From NCBI GenBank assembly GCA_902572695.1, contig CACGGZ010000003.1, positions 1 through 49,303 on the forward strand: a stretch of 49,303 bases of DNA. Reading direction: 5' to 3'. The notes beneath the pieces are model-generated. The model saw only the letters and a list, made by a program, of their open reading frames with translations. It was not told the origin of the DNA and ran no database searches. Shown here piece after piece: positions 7,845 through 16,238 of this stretch (positions are counted from its first letter, which is position 1; every line of letters starts with the position of its first letter). Origin of the DNA: an uncultured Pelagibacteraceae bacterium. Its GTDB lineage: Bacteria > Pseudomonadota > Alphaproteobacteria > Pelagibacterales > Pelagibacteraceae. The translations under genes and the position numbers were made by a program.

Positions 7845-9549
7845 TTTTTTTCTGTTTGTGTCTAACAATTTTAAAATTTAAATTTTTTTGTTTAATCTGA
7901 CTTATCAAGTTTGTAAATTTTTTCAAATCATTTATTTGTAAATCAAATGAAAATTGAAGAAAATCTTGTTTTTTTTTTAATAATTCTACATTAATAATAT
8001 TTCCTTTATTTAGTCCAATAATTGTACTTATCTCACCTAATACTCCTGGTTTATGAGGGAGATCAACTATTAATGTTGAATGGTAAATTTTATTACTTTT
8101 TTCCTCTGATTGAAAAGATCTATCTTGCCAATATTTTCTTATAGACGCTCTGGCCTTTCCTGTTTTAGAGGAGGACAACCAGTGCAATGAAGGTGAAACT
8201 TTTTTTGAATTCAAAATTTGTATCATATCACCATTTCTAAGTTCAGTTTGCAAAGGAGACTCCCGCCCATTTATCTTACAGCCTATAGCGGTATCTCCTA
8301 TTTTTGTATGAACAGCATACGCAAAATCAATTGCTGTAGCTGCTTTTGGTAATTTTATAACTGCCCCTTTAGGTGTAAAGCAAAAAACATTATCTTGAAA
8401 CATTTGCAATTTTGTAAATTCATAATAATGTTCGGGACTATTACCGGTTTCTATAATTTCCACTAAGTCTCTTAACCAATCATATTCTTTCCAAGATATC
8501 TCTGAAAATTTTTCTGATGATTTATATTTCCAGTGAGATGCTATACCTCTTTCAGCAAATTCATGCATTTCTCCAGTTCTTATTTGAATTTCTATTCTTT
8601 GCCTATGAGGACCTATTACAGCCGTGTGTATTGATTTGTATCCATTTATTTTTGGTGTAGATATGTAATCTTTAAATCTTCCTGGTATTGCTGGGTATTC
8701 AGAATGAAAAATACCTAATGTCTTATAGCAATCATCAATATTACTTAAAATAATTCTAAAACCTACAATATCTGTTAATTGTTCTAGGGAAATTTTTTTA
8801 TTTTGTATTTTTCTCCAAATTGAAAAAGGGGTTTTTTCTCTACCGGCGATTTCTGCATAAATTCCATTTTTATTTAGTAAACTGATTAAGTCAGCAGAAA
8901 TTATTTTAAAACTATCCTCTCTGTTATTCTTAATAAATTTCAACCTTTCCTGAATTAAATCTCTTGCTTTTTTGTTTAAAATTTCGAAAGATAAATCCTC
9001 TAGCTCATCTCTTATTCTATTCATTCCCATTCTGTCCGCTAAAGGGGCATATATTTCCATAGTTTCTTTAGCAATTTTTTGTTTTTTCTCTTCAGATTTG
9101 AACGCTTTAATCGTTCTCATGTTGTGCAATCTATCTGCAATTTTTACTAGAAGCACTCGTATATCCTTTGAAGTTGCTAAAATAAGTTTTCTAAAATTTT
9201 CTGCTTTTGAATTGTCAACAACTTTATTTTCTAAAGCTGATATTTTGGTTACGCCATCAACTAAATCGGCAACTTCTTTGCCAAATTCTTTTAGTACTAA
9301 TTCATATGTCGCTGATGTGTCCTCAATAGTATCATGAAGCAATCCTGTGACTATTGTGGCACTATCTAATTTTAGATCACTAAGAATATTTGCAACAGCT
9401 AAAGGATGAATTACAAAAGGATCGCCTGATTTTCTTTTTTGGTTTTTATGAGCGGTCATAGCAAAATCGAAGGCTTTATTTAAAGATTTGGAGTTCAAAA
9501 ATCTATTGTAAGATTTGATTTTACTAATTAATTCATTATTACTAATCAT
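7801..9549 (-). CDS. Bifunctional (p)ppGpp synthetase/hydrolase, RSH family
   Basis: This is the stringent-response enzyme that makes and degrades (p)ppGpp. The HD hydrolase domain is intact (VIHPLAVANIL; GLLHDTIEDT, H72/D73). The synthetase domain carries GRFKDYISTPKINGYKSIHT (about 290-309), including the RxKD form typical of bifunctional enzymes. A TGS domain follows at about 386-450 and a C-terminal ACT domain at about 490-562. At 582 residues it is clearly shorter than the usual 700-plus. The helical and zinc-finger region between TGS and ACT is reduced to roughly 40 residues. It sits between folK and pyrE, overlapping both. Confidence 0.94.
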   Translation of the reverse strand: MISNNELISKIKSYNRFLNSKSLNKAFDFAMTAHKNQKRKSGDPFVIHPLAVANILSDLKLDSATIVTGLLHDTIEDTSATYELVLKEFGKEVADLVDGVTKISALENKVVDNSKAENFRKLILATSKDIRVLLVKIADRLHNMRTIKAFKSEEKKQKIAKETMEIYAPLADRMGMNRIRDELEDLSFEILNKKARDLIQERLKFIKNNREDSFKIISADLISLLNKNGIYAEIAGREKTPFSIWRKIQNKKISLEQLTDIVGFRIILSNIDDCYKTLGIFHSEYPAIPGRFKDYISTPKINGYKSIHTAVIGPHRQRIEIQIRTGEMHEFAERGIASHWKYKSSEKFSEISWKEYDWLRDLVEIIETGNSPEHYYEFTKLQMFQDNVFCFTPKGAVIKLPKAATAIDFAYAVHTKIGDTAIGCKINGRESPLQTELRNGDMIQILNSKKVSPSLHWLSSSKTGKARASIRKYWQDRSFQSEEKSNKIYHSTLIVDLPHKPGVLGEISTIIGLNKGNIINVELLKKKQDFLQFSFDLQINDLKKFTNLISQIKQKNLNFKIVRHKQKKNAFLRRIFENFKGN

Positions 9550-10061
9550 TAATTAATTATATCACTTTTAGCTAATCTTGTAATCTGAATACGTAAATTT
9601 AAATTTAGATCTGATATTAAATCATTTATTTTTTTATTAGTTATTGGGTGTCTCCATTCAGGATTAAGATCTCTCATTGGAAAAAGAACAAAATTTCTTA
9701 TATGTAATCTAGGATGGGGTATGTTAATTTGCTTAGTCTTTTTTACTATTCCTTTAAAATCGATTATATCAATATCACACACCCTGGGAAAATTCGTAAC
9801 TTTTTTAACTCTACCTATTCTTTTTTCAATATACTTTATCCTATTTAATAAGTCCTCAGGCGTTAATTTGCTCTTAACTTTAATACCTATATTTAGAAAT
9901 TTTGGGAAAACTGAGTTTGGATATGAGGGTGTTTCATAAATAGATGATGTTTTAAGAATAATTATTCCATATTTTTTTATTGATTGAATTGCATATTTTA
10001 TATTATCTATTCTTTTCCCTAATCTTGAGTCTAAGTTTGAACCAATATTCAAATAAATCAT
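9549..10061 (-). CDS. folK: 2-amino-4-hydroxy-6-hydroxymethyldihydropteridine pyrophosphokinase
   Basis: FolK pyrophosphorylates hydroxymethyl-dihydropterin in folate synthesis. The 170-residue protein starts with the family signature [11 protein letters not shown]. It has [10 protein letters not shown], then RPRDIDID-like [10 protein letters not shown] (magnesium-binding aspartates) and the [17 protein letters not shown] block. Its location between smpB and rsh is where many alphaproteobacteria keep rpoZ. It overlaps smpB by 4 bases and rsh by one, so it is part of the dapA-recO transcription unit. Confidence 0.94.
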   Translation of the reverse strand: MIYLNIGSNLDSRLGKRIDNIKYAIQSIKKYGIIILKTSSIYETPSYPNSVFPKFLNIGIKVKSKLTPEDLLNRIKYIEKRIGRVKKVTNFPRVCDIDIIDFKGIVKKTKQINIPHPRLHIRNFVLFPMRDLNPEWRHPITNKKINDLISDLNLNLRIQITRLAKSDIIN

Positions 10062-10531
10062 TTTTGTCTATCTCTAAAAATCTTGGCTTTTTCTCTATAC
10101 CAGTCCCTCTTCTTTTTTACTTGTCTCTTATCATAAAGTTTTTTTCCTTTAGCCACAGCAATTTGAATTTTTGCTTTACCTTTTGAAAAATAAAGTTTGG
10201 TTGGCACTAATGTTAACCCATCTTGATTTATCCTGCCTATCAATTTATTAATCTCTTTTTTTTTTAATAATAATTTCCTATCTCCTCTCGGATCATGGTT
10301 GTTGTATGATGATTGTTTATATAGAGGGATATGAGAATTGATTAAGAATATTTCTCCATTTTTATCTAAAGCAAAAGACTCGGAAATATTTGCTTTCCCA
10401 TCTCTTAATGATTTTACTTCAGAGCCTTTCAAGCATATTCCAGCTTCAATTAATTCTTTAAAAAAATAATTAAAACTTGCTTTTCTGTTAAGACAAATAA
10501 TTTTTTGACCAAAAGATCTATTTTTAATCAT
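10058..10531 (-). CDS. smpB: SsrA-binding protein SmpB
   Basis: SmpB binds tmRNA and delivers it to stalled ribosomes for trans-translation. The 157-residue protein shows the OB-fold hallmarks [48 protein letters not shown] and [10 protein letters not shown], followed by a lysine-rich C-terminal tail that normally contacts the decoding centre. I take the ATG at 10531, which shares a base with the dapA stop (TGATG), rather than the TTG one codon upstream in the track. The tmRNA gene itself is not in the window. Confidence 0.96.
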   Translation of the reverse strand: MIKNRSFGQKIICLNRKASFNYFFKELIEAGICLKGSEVKSLRDGKANISESFALDKNGEIFLINSHIPLYKQSSYNNHDPRGDRKLLLKKKEINKLIGRINQDGLTLVPTKLYFSKGKAKIQIAVAKGKKLYDKRQVKKKRDWYREKAKIFRDRQK

Positions 10532-11415
10532 CAAAGCAGTTTCGCGACTTCAAGTGCTTTTTGAACTTCTTTCTTAGTACTTTCCATAACCTCAACTAAA
10601 GGCAGTCTAACAGTAGGTGGAGATAATTTTAATAAAGATGCAGCATATTTGACGGGAGAGGGATTGCTCTCAATGAATAATGCTTTATGAAGTGGTGATA
10701 ATAATTTATTTATTTCATTTGCTCTAGTTAAGTTTTTGTTGTCATTTAAATTAAGAGAACAAGATTGAAACTCCGCGCACATTTTTGCAGCTACATTTGC
10801 TGTTACGCTAATACAACCAGAGCCACCTCTTTTATTGAACTCTAAAGCATTATGATCCTCGCCAGTTAATTGTAAAAACTCTTTTCCCATAAATTTAATT
10901 GACTGATCAACACGTTCTAAATTCCCTGTTGCGTCTTTGACCCCTATGATATTTTTTAATTCAAACAACTTACTCATAGTTTCAACTGACATATCTATAA
11001 CAGATCTTGAAGGAATATTATAAATGATGATTGGTATACCTACATTGTCATTAATTTTTTTGTAATGTTGGTAAAGACCTTCTTGTGTGGGTTTATTATA
11101 ATATGGAGTTACAATAAGCAATCCGTTGGCTTTAGATTTTTCTGCGTACTTGGATAACTCTATAGCTTCTTCTGTAGAGTTTGAACCTGTGCCAGCTATA
11201 ACCGGTATTTTGCCCTTACACTCTTTCACGGCTATCTCTATAACTTTCTTATGTTCATTATGAGATAAAGTTGGTGATTCACCGGTCGTTCCAGCTGGGA
11301 CTATGCCATTCGTGCCATTTTGTATGTGATGTTGAATTAAATCTGCATAATTACCTTCATCTAATTGATCATCTTTAAATGGAGTTATTAATGCTACGAT
11401 TGAACCTTTGAACAT
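10531..11415 (-). CDS. dapA: 4-hydroxy-tetrahydrodipicolinate synthase
   Basis: DapA condenses pyruvate with aspartate semialdehyde, the first committed step to lysine and diaminopimelate. The 294-residue TIM barrel has [10 protein letters not shown] (about 42-51), the catalytic tyrosine in [10 protein letters not shown] (Y132) and the Schiff-base lysine in [10 protein letters not shown] (K160). It is the first gene of the minus-strand unit continuing to recO and is divergent from slt, with only 32 bp between the two start codons. Promoters for both must therefore overlap coding sequence. Confidence 0.97.
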   Translation of the reverse strand: MFKGSIVALITPFKDDQLDEGNYADLIQHHIQNGTNGIVPAGTTGESPTLSHNEHKKVIEIAVKECKGKIPVIAGTGSNSTEEAIELSKYAEKSKANGLLIVTPYYNKPTQEGLYQHYKKINDNVGIPIIIYNIPSRSVIDMSVETMSKLFELKNIIGVKDATGNLERVDQSIKFMGKEFLQLTGEDHNALEFNKRGGSGCISVTANVAAKMCAEFQSCSLNLNDNKNLTRANEINKLLSPLHKALFIESNPSPVKYAASLLKLSPPTVRLPLVEVMESTKKEVQKALEVAKLL

Positions 11416-11428
11416 AAGTTAATATAAG
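11400..11428 (+). promoter_or_regulatory. Putative promoter for slt, overlapping the dapA start
   Basis: TTGAAC (11400-11405) and TATAAG (11423-11428) are spaced by 17 bases, placing transcription initiation near 11435, just ahead of the slt ATG at 11448. The -35 element lies within the first codons of dapA on the opposite strand, so the two genes would compete for the same stretch. Confidence 0.5.
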
Positions 11429-11447
11429 AATATTTATAGTTTAATTT

Positions 11448-13691
11448 ATGCTTAAAAGATTAATTAGTCTAGTTATATTATTAAGTTTAATAATAAATTT
11501 TGAGATAAGCTCTGAAGAAACTCGATTTTTATTACCAAAAGATAAACCTTCGGTATTTAAAAAAATTGATAATATTAAAAAAAATACCGAGGTTATAACA
11601 CCGTCAAAAAAACCAGAAATATTTGAGAAAAAAAAGGCTATTGAAAAGGTTGCAAAAGAAAAAGAGAAAACAATAGTTAAAGATAATGTAATAAAAAAAC
11701 AGCTCAAAACCAAACAAATAAGCACTTTTTTGGTGCCTAAAAAAAAACCAAAATCTTATAAAGTAGTTTCTTCTTCTAAAAGATCAAAATATTTAAACCA
11801 AAAAGATTTTGATAGAGCAAAATTAGTTTTTGAACAATTTAAAGCAAGGAAATGGATAACGGGATATCAAACATCTACTAAAATTAAAGATAAAGAATTT
11901 AAAAATTTTATTAGGTACCTATATTTGATTAAAGTTGGAAATAACGCAACATTCAATGATTATCAAATATTTATAGATAGAAACTCAGATTATCCTAGAA
12001 TAGGACGTCTTCGGTATTTAGCTGAGAAAAAAATTTATTTAAAAAATACAACACCAAATAATGTTATTAATTGGTTTGAAAAATATCCTCCCGTAAGCGG
12101 TACTGGGAAATTAAAACTTGCAGAGGCAATGATGAAAAAAAATAATAACTCGGAAATATCTGTCTTAATAAAAGATGGTTGGGTTAATGCAGACTTAAAT
12201 AAAAGTGAATTAAGATATTTTAGAAATAAATTTAAATCGATTTTAACTTCAGAAGATCACATTAAAAGGGCCGATCATTTAGCGTGGGAAAAAAAATATT
12301 GGGATTTGAAAAGAATGTTAAAATATTTACCAAAAGATTATAAAGCGCTTTATAACGCTAGACAAATATTAATGAGTAATTCTTATGGTGTTGACAATGC
12401 TATTGCAAAAGTGCCAACAAGATTTAAGAAAGATATAGGTTTGCAATATGATAGACTTAAATGGAGAAATAGACGAGGTAGACTGGAGTCTTCATTGCAA
12501 ATTTTATATGACAATTCAAATAAATCGGAGGAAGAATTAATAAGAGCCGATCTTTGGTGGATTCAAAGGGAAAGTATTGTAAGAAGTTTAATTTATAAAA
12601 AAAGATATAAAACAGCATACAAAGTAGCTAGCGAGCATGGTCTATCTTCAGGTCCTGAATTTGCCGATGCTGAATGGCTCTCTGGTTGGATAGCACATAC
12701 GTTTTTAAAGTCTCAAGAATATGCCATAGATCATTTTCTTAATTTTTATGATAACGTGAGTTACCCAATAAGTGTTGCAAGAGGCGCGTATTGGTTAGGT
12801 AAATCATATCAGGCATTAGGTGACAAAAAGAATTCTGAAAAATATTTTTCAGAAGGTTCAGAGTTTTTAACAACTTATTATGGTCAACTTGCATTGAAAG
12901 AACTAAATTCTCAAAACGAAATGACATTAATAGATGAAAGTAAATTTTCTAGTGAATATGAAAAAAAATTTAATAAAAATAGGCTTATAAGAATTGTAAA
13001 AATTCTTAAAGAATTAGATGAAACTAAATATTCAAAATCAATCATAAAACATTTAGCTGATTTAGATATAGAAAATGGTAGTGAAATTCTTGCAGCAAAA
13101 TTGGCTACAGATATTGAAAGATATGATTACGCAATTCAAATTTCAAAAAAAGCCTCTTACGAAAAGAGATTTTATTTAAAATATAATTATCCAATAATTA
13201 CGACTCCGAGAAAAATAAATAATAAAATCATGCCTCCTCCCGAAATGATATTAGCTATAATTAGACAAGAAAGTGAATTTGATAGAAGAGCAAATAGTTA
13301 TGTAGGTGCAAGGGGAATGATGCAACTTATGAAATACACTGCAAAAATCGTTGCCAAACAAGCAAAACTTCCTTACAGTATAAGCGGATTAACTAGGGAC
13401 CCAGAGTATAATATTAAATTAGGATCATATTACTTCAATTCTTTATTAAGTGATTATAATAACGTTTTTCCGTTTGCTATTGCAGCATATAACGCTGGGC
13501 CAAATAGAGTAAAAACTTGGAGGAGAGTAAACGGTGATCCATCAAAGAACCAGCTAAGCTATATTGATTGGATAGAGTTAATAAGATTTAAAGAAACTAG
13601 GAATTATGTTCAAAGAGTCATTGAAAATATTAATGTTTATAGATTTATGATAAGTCAACAACCTGAAAAAATAAGTGGATTTTATAAATAA
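11448..13691 (+). CDS. slt: Soluble lytic murein transglycosylase
   Basis: Slt cleaves peptidoglycan glycan strands in the periplasm, forming 1,6-anhydromuramic ends. The 747-residue protein starts with a signal-peptide-like segment (MLKRLISLVILLSLI). A lysine-rich low-complexity stretch follows to about residue 110, then a long helical superhelix, then a C-terminal catalytic SLT domain. Catalytic E608 lies in ILAIIRQESEFD; GARGMMQLM and the substrate motif PFAIAAYNAGPNRVKTW follow. It is transcribed divergently from dapA and ends two bases before a tRNA gene on the other strand. The Lys/Pro-rich linker is unusual but readable in one frame. Confidence 0.94.
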   Translation: MLKRLISLVILLSLIINFEISSEETRFLLPKDKPSVFKKIDNIKKNTEVITPSKKPEIFEKKKAIEKVAKEKEKTIVKDNVIKKQLKTKQISTFLVPKKKPKSYKVVSSSKRSKYLNQKDFDRAKLVFEQFKARKWITGYQTSTKIKDKEFKNFIRYLYLIKVGNNATFNDYQIFIDRNSDYPRIGRLRYLAEKKIYLKNTTPNNVINWFEKYPPVSGTGKLKLAEAMMKKNNNSEISVLIKDGWVNADLNKSELRYFRNKFKSILTSEDHIKRADHLAWEKKYWDLKRMLKYLPKDYKALYNARQILMSNSYGVDNAIAKVPTRFKKDIGLQYDRLKWRNRRGRLESSLQILYDNSNKSEEELIRADLWWIQRESIVRSLIYKKRYKTAYKVASEHGLSSGPEFADAEWLSGWIAHTFLKSQEYAIDHFLNFYDNVSYPISVARGAYWLGKSYQALGDKKNSEKYFSEGSEFLTTYYGQLALKELNSQNEMTLIDESKFSSEYEKKFNKNRLIRIVKILKELDETKYSKSIIKHLADLDIENGSEILAAKLATDIERYDYAIQISKKASYEKRFYLKYNYPIITTPRKINNKIMPPPEMILAIIRQESEFDRRANSYVGARGMMQLMKYTAKIVAKQAKLPYSISGLTRDPEYNIKLGSYYFNSLLSDYNNVFPFAIAAYNAGPNRVKTWRRVNGDPSKNQLSYIDWIELIRFKETRNYVQRVIENINVYRFMISQQPEKISGFYK

Positions 13692-13693
13692 AC

Positions 13694-13788
13694 TGGCGGT
13701 GAGAGAGGGATTCGAACCCTCGGTACGGCTTTTCAACCGTACGTCGGTTTAGCAAACCGATGGTTTAAACCAACTCACCCATCTCACC
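13694..13788 (-). tRNA. tRNA-Ser (anticodon GCU)
   Basis: On the minus strand the sequence opens GGTGAGA and closes TCTCACC-G-CCA, forming a perfect 7-bp acceptor stem with an encoded CCA. The anticodon arm TCGGT-TTGCTAA-ACCGA has anticodon GCT, reading AGC/AGU serine codons. A long class II variable arm (GTACGGTTGAAAAGCCGTAC) and a T arm (GAGGG TTCGAAT CCCTC) complete the fold. It lies antisense between slt and the RarD-like gene. A TATACT box (13794-13799 on plus as agtata) ends only 5 bases before the mature 5' end, suggesting a very short or absent leader. Confidence 0.97.
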
Positions 13789-13840
13789 AAATTAGTATAT
13801 TTATATAAAAATTTTATCTATATTGCATCAGATTTAATTA

Positions 13841-14714
13841 ATGAAGCAGCATCAATTAAAAGGAGTCATATCTACTATTTCCGCGTCTTTATGGTGGGGA
13901 ATAATAGGTGTCATTTATTTTAAATTCGTATCATTTGCCTCACCATTGGAATTAACAATACATAGAACTATTTGGACAGCATTTTTACTTATTTTGATTA
14001 CCTTTTACTACTCTAAATGGGATGAATTTTTTAAAATTGTAAAAAAAACCCTACAATATAATCATATTATTTATAAGTGGTCTTTTGGTTACAATAAATT
14101 GGTTTACTTGGTTATATGCAGTAAGCACAGAAAAATTATTAGATGCAAGTTTAGGTTATTATATTTTTCCTTTGTTAAGTGTATTTCTTGGGGCATTATT
14201 TCTTAATGAAAAACTAAACAAATACAAAATTATTGCTGTCATTTTGGTGGCCATTTCACTAATTTATTTGCTTATTAAACTTAATGAAATTCCTTGGATT
14301 GGAATATTAGTTGCTATTACCTTCAGTCTATATGGACTAATTAGAAAAAAAATTAAAATTTCATCTGATATTGGTTTACTTATTGAAACATTATTAATAT
14401 CTCCGATTGCAATATTTCTATTCATTTATTTAATGAAAAATAATCTAAATATTTTTTCTATGAAAGAGCCATTACTGTCTTTTTATTTATTTTGGGCTGG
14501 ATTTATGACTTTAGTACCTTTGTTTTTGTACACTATAGGTTTTAATATAGTTGGAATAGGACCAGCCAGTATGATATTTTTTTTAACTCCTACTGCACAA
14601 TTTATTTTAGGTTTAATGTACTTTAATGAACCTTTGGTTTTTGATAAACTTATTGGGTTCGTTTTGATTTGGATTTCAGTAATAATTTATTTAAATGAAT
14701 TACGTAAAGAGTAA
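13841..14714 (+). pseudogene. rarD: RarD-like EamA/DMT permease, apparent single-base frameshift
   Basis: Two adjacent ORFs (13841-14206 and 14085-14714) are the two parts of one RarD-family drug/metabolite transporter. The first gives GVISTISASLWWGIIGVIYFKF and HRTIWTAFLL. The second gives INWFTWLYAVSTEKLLDASLGYYIFPLLSVFLG, matching the start and middle of RarD. The frame changes inside or next to AAAAAAAA at 14041-14048. Removing one A gives a continuous frame KIVKKPYNIIILFISGLLVTINWF and a protein of about 290 residues with 10 membrane segments, the normal RarD length. It could be a true pseudogene, a sequencing or assembly indel, or an expressed gene using poly-A slippage. The 3' end overlaps thiV tail-to-tail by 28 bases. 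Confidence 0.8.
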
Positions 14715-16138
14715 ATAAGGAGAATTAATAGTGGAATTAAAATTGCTACCATAAATGAAATAAAAAGTAAATTTGATAAGATAAAATTGTTAATATAATT
14801 TTCTGAAATTATATTTCCTATTAGAATACTACTTTTAAAATTTTGATTAGGAAAAAAAAGTACACCAGATATTAGTCCTGAAGTTATAGAGACTGTAGCT
14901 ATTTTTGTATTAATCGATTTGTTAAAAAATCCGTAAAATATTGTTATTACTGCTGCACAACAAAATAAGTCTGCAAGTAGAAAAAGGTATAAAATACTGA
15001 GTCCTTTAGAAGAAATGATAAAAGTTATTAAACAAATAATAATAATTATATAATTTGATTTTATCTTAATATTTTTTTTATTAATGTTTTTATTTAGGTC
15101 CCTGCCATTTATTATGAAAACACTCGATATAGCATTTATAAGAGTATCAATAGTGCTTAGCGTTAATGATATTGCTAAAATTAAAATTGCCAGCACAATT
15201 ACTAAGTTTTGATTTTTAAGCATTATTTCGAAAAAAGCTAAATCAGGGACAATTTCAGAATTTATTGAAATTGATATTAGACCTGTATAACCAAACCAAA
15301 AAACAATGGCAAAGGTTATTATAGAAGAATAAATTAAACTTGTTTTTAATATATTATTATTTTTAGCTGAAAAAACTCGCTGCCAATTTCCTTGGTGAAA
15401 TAAATTAGTTGCTGCAACAGCAATAAAAAATGTTAAGAATGCAGTATAGTTTGGTATATAGTCTTTATCGATTAAATTAGAAGATTTATTTTTAATTAAA
15501 TCCCAACTAGATGATCCAAGGTTACCTAAAATAAAATAAATAGATAAAATAATAATAATAGATAAAAAGATAAATTGATACTTATCAGTTTCAATTGATA
15601 ATTTAAATCCACCTTTCAATATATAAGTTAAACAAATTAACAATGTTAAAGCTGATGTTTTCCATAAAGGAGTGTTTGATATATATTTTAGTAAAGAAGA
15701 TATAGCTGTAATTTCTGCTATTAGAAATATTGTTAAATAAAATATTATTAAAAATAAGCATATTTTCAAAACTATCTTACCAAATCGTTTGTCTATAAAT
15801 TCAGTTAAAGAAAGTCCCTTTGGCAATTCTTTTCTAATTTTAGGTCCAAAATTATATAAAAATAACATTGGTGCTGCAGTTCCTAATGCATAACCGGTTA
15901 CAGCGCCTATTCCACCCCATGTGGCTGCTGAGGCGGGTCCAAATAAAATCCAGGCTCCTAAAGCGGACGCTGAAATACTTGATGTTAAAGCAAATGTATT
16001 TTCATTTCTATCGCCTACAATATAATATGAATTATCTAATTTTTTTTTTCTATTAAAATGACCTAAAACTATGAAAATTAGACCCATTAATAAAATTACT
16101 GTCAATGAAGAATTTGAAGATAAATATACTTTTTCCAT
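14687..16138 (-). CDS. thiV: Sodium:solute symporter, TPP-riboswitch-controlled (ThiV-type, thiamine-precursor uptake)
   Basis: The 483-residue protein is a polytopic membrane carrier of the sodium/solute symporter (SSS) family, with about 13 hydrophobic segments. SSS features include YYIVGDRNENTFALTSSISASALGAW, WGGIGAVTGYALG, and LSLTEFIDKRFG-like GLSLTEFIDKRFG. Substrate is inferred from control: a TPP riboswitch lies immediately upstream and its conserved 3' core AAGGGA is the ribosome-binding site. In SAR11 an SSS gene with this arrangement, thiV, has been proposed as the importer of the thiamine pyrimidine precursor HMP. The family and riboswitch are seen; the exact substrate is inference. 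Its 3' end overlaps the RarD-like gene. Confidence 0.85.
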   Translation of the reverse strand: MEKVYLSSNSSLTVILLMGLIFIVLGHFNRKKKLDNSYYIVGDRNENTFALTSSISASALGAWILFGPASAATWGGIGAVTGYALGTAAPMLFLYNFGPKIRKELPKGLSLTEFIDKRFGKIVLKICLFLIIFYLTIFLIAEITAISSLLKYISNTPLWKTSALTLLICLTYILKGGFKLSIETDKYQFIFLSIIIILSIYFILGNLGSSSWDLIKNKSSNLIDKDYIPNYTAFLTFFIAVAATNLFHQGNWQRVFSAKNNNILKTSLIYSSIITFAIVFWFGYTGLISISINSEIVPDLAFFEIMLKNQNLVIVLAILILAISLTLSTIDTLINAISSVFIINGRDLNKNINKKNIKIKSNYIIIIICLITFIISSKGLSILYLFLLADLFCCAAVITIFYGFFNKSINTKIATVSITSGLISGVLFFPNQNFKSSILIGNIISENYINNFILSNLLFISFMVAILIPLLILLIYSLRNSFK

Positions 16139-16203
16139 TTTTCCCTTACTGAATTACCGGTCAGGTTCTTCGGGTATGATCTCAGTCTTTTAGACACCCC
16201 GTT
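16139..16203 (-). promoter_or_regulatory. TPP riboswitch (thi box), compact form
   Basis: The minus strand reads GGGGTGTC, a 4-bp P3 hairpin (GTCT-AAA-AGAC), the thi-box TGAGA, then ACCC closing P2. GAACCTGACC follows with a short CTGA/TCAG hairpin, and then AGTAAGGGA. These are the conserved TPP-aptamer segments in the right order. P3 is minimal, P5 is shortened, and I see no convincing P1. The terminal AAGGG is four bases from the thiV ATG and serves as Shine-Dalgarno, so ligand binding would hide it directly. The element starts right after the umuC stop. Confidence 0.9.
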
Positions 16204-16208
16204 TATTT

Positions 16209-16238
16209 ATCATACACCTATTATTGGAAGTGAGTCAA
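16209..16238 (-). promoter_or_regulatory. Promoter for TPP riboswitch-thiV, inside the umuC 3' end
   Basis: On the minus strand TTGACT (16233-16238) and TATGAT (16209-16214) are separated by 18 bases. The -35 lies in the last umuC codons and the -10 overlaps its TGA stop. The predicted start site is near 16202, at the very first base of the riboswitch, which agrees with the lack of a P1 helix. Confidence 0.65.

Noticed and set aside
11441-11725. Minus-strand hydrophobic ORF of 94 residues
   Set aside because: Antisense to the slt signal peptide and lysine-rich region; poly-A on plus reads as Phe-rich on minus. No independent support.
14041-14048. Programmed frameshift site in the RarD-like gene as an established fact
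   Set aside because: An A8 run could allow slippage, but from one sequence it cannot be told apart from an indel error or a mutation; reported only as a possibility.
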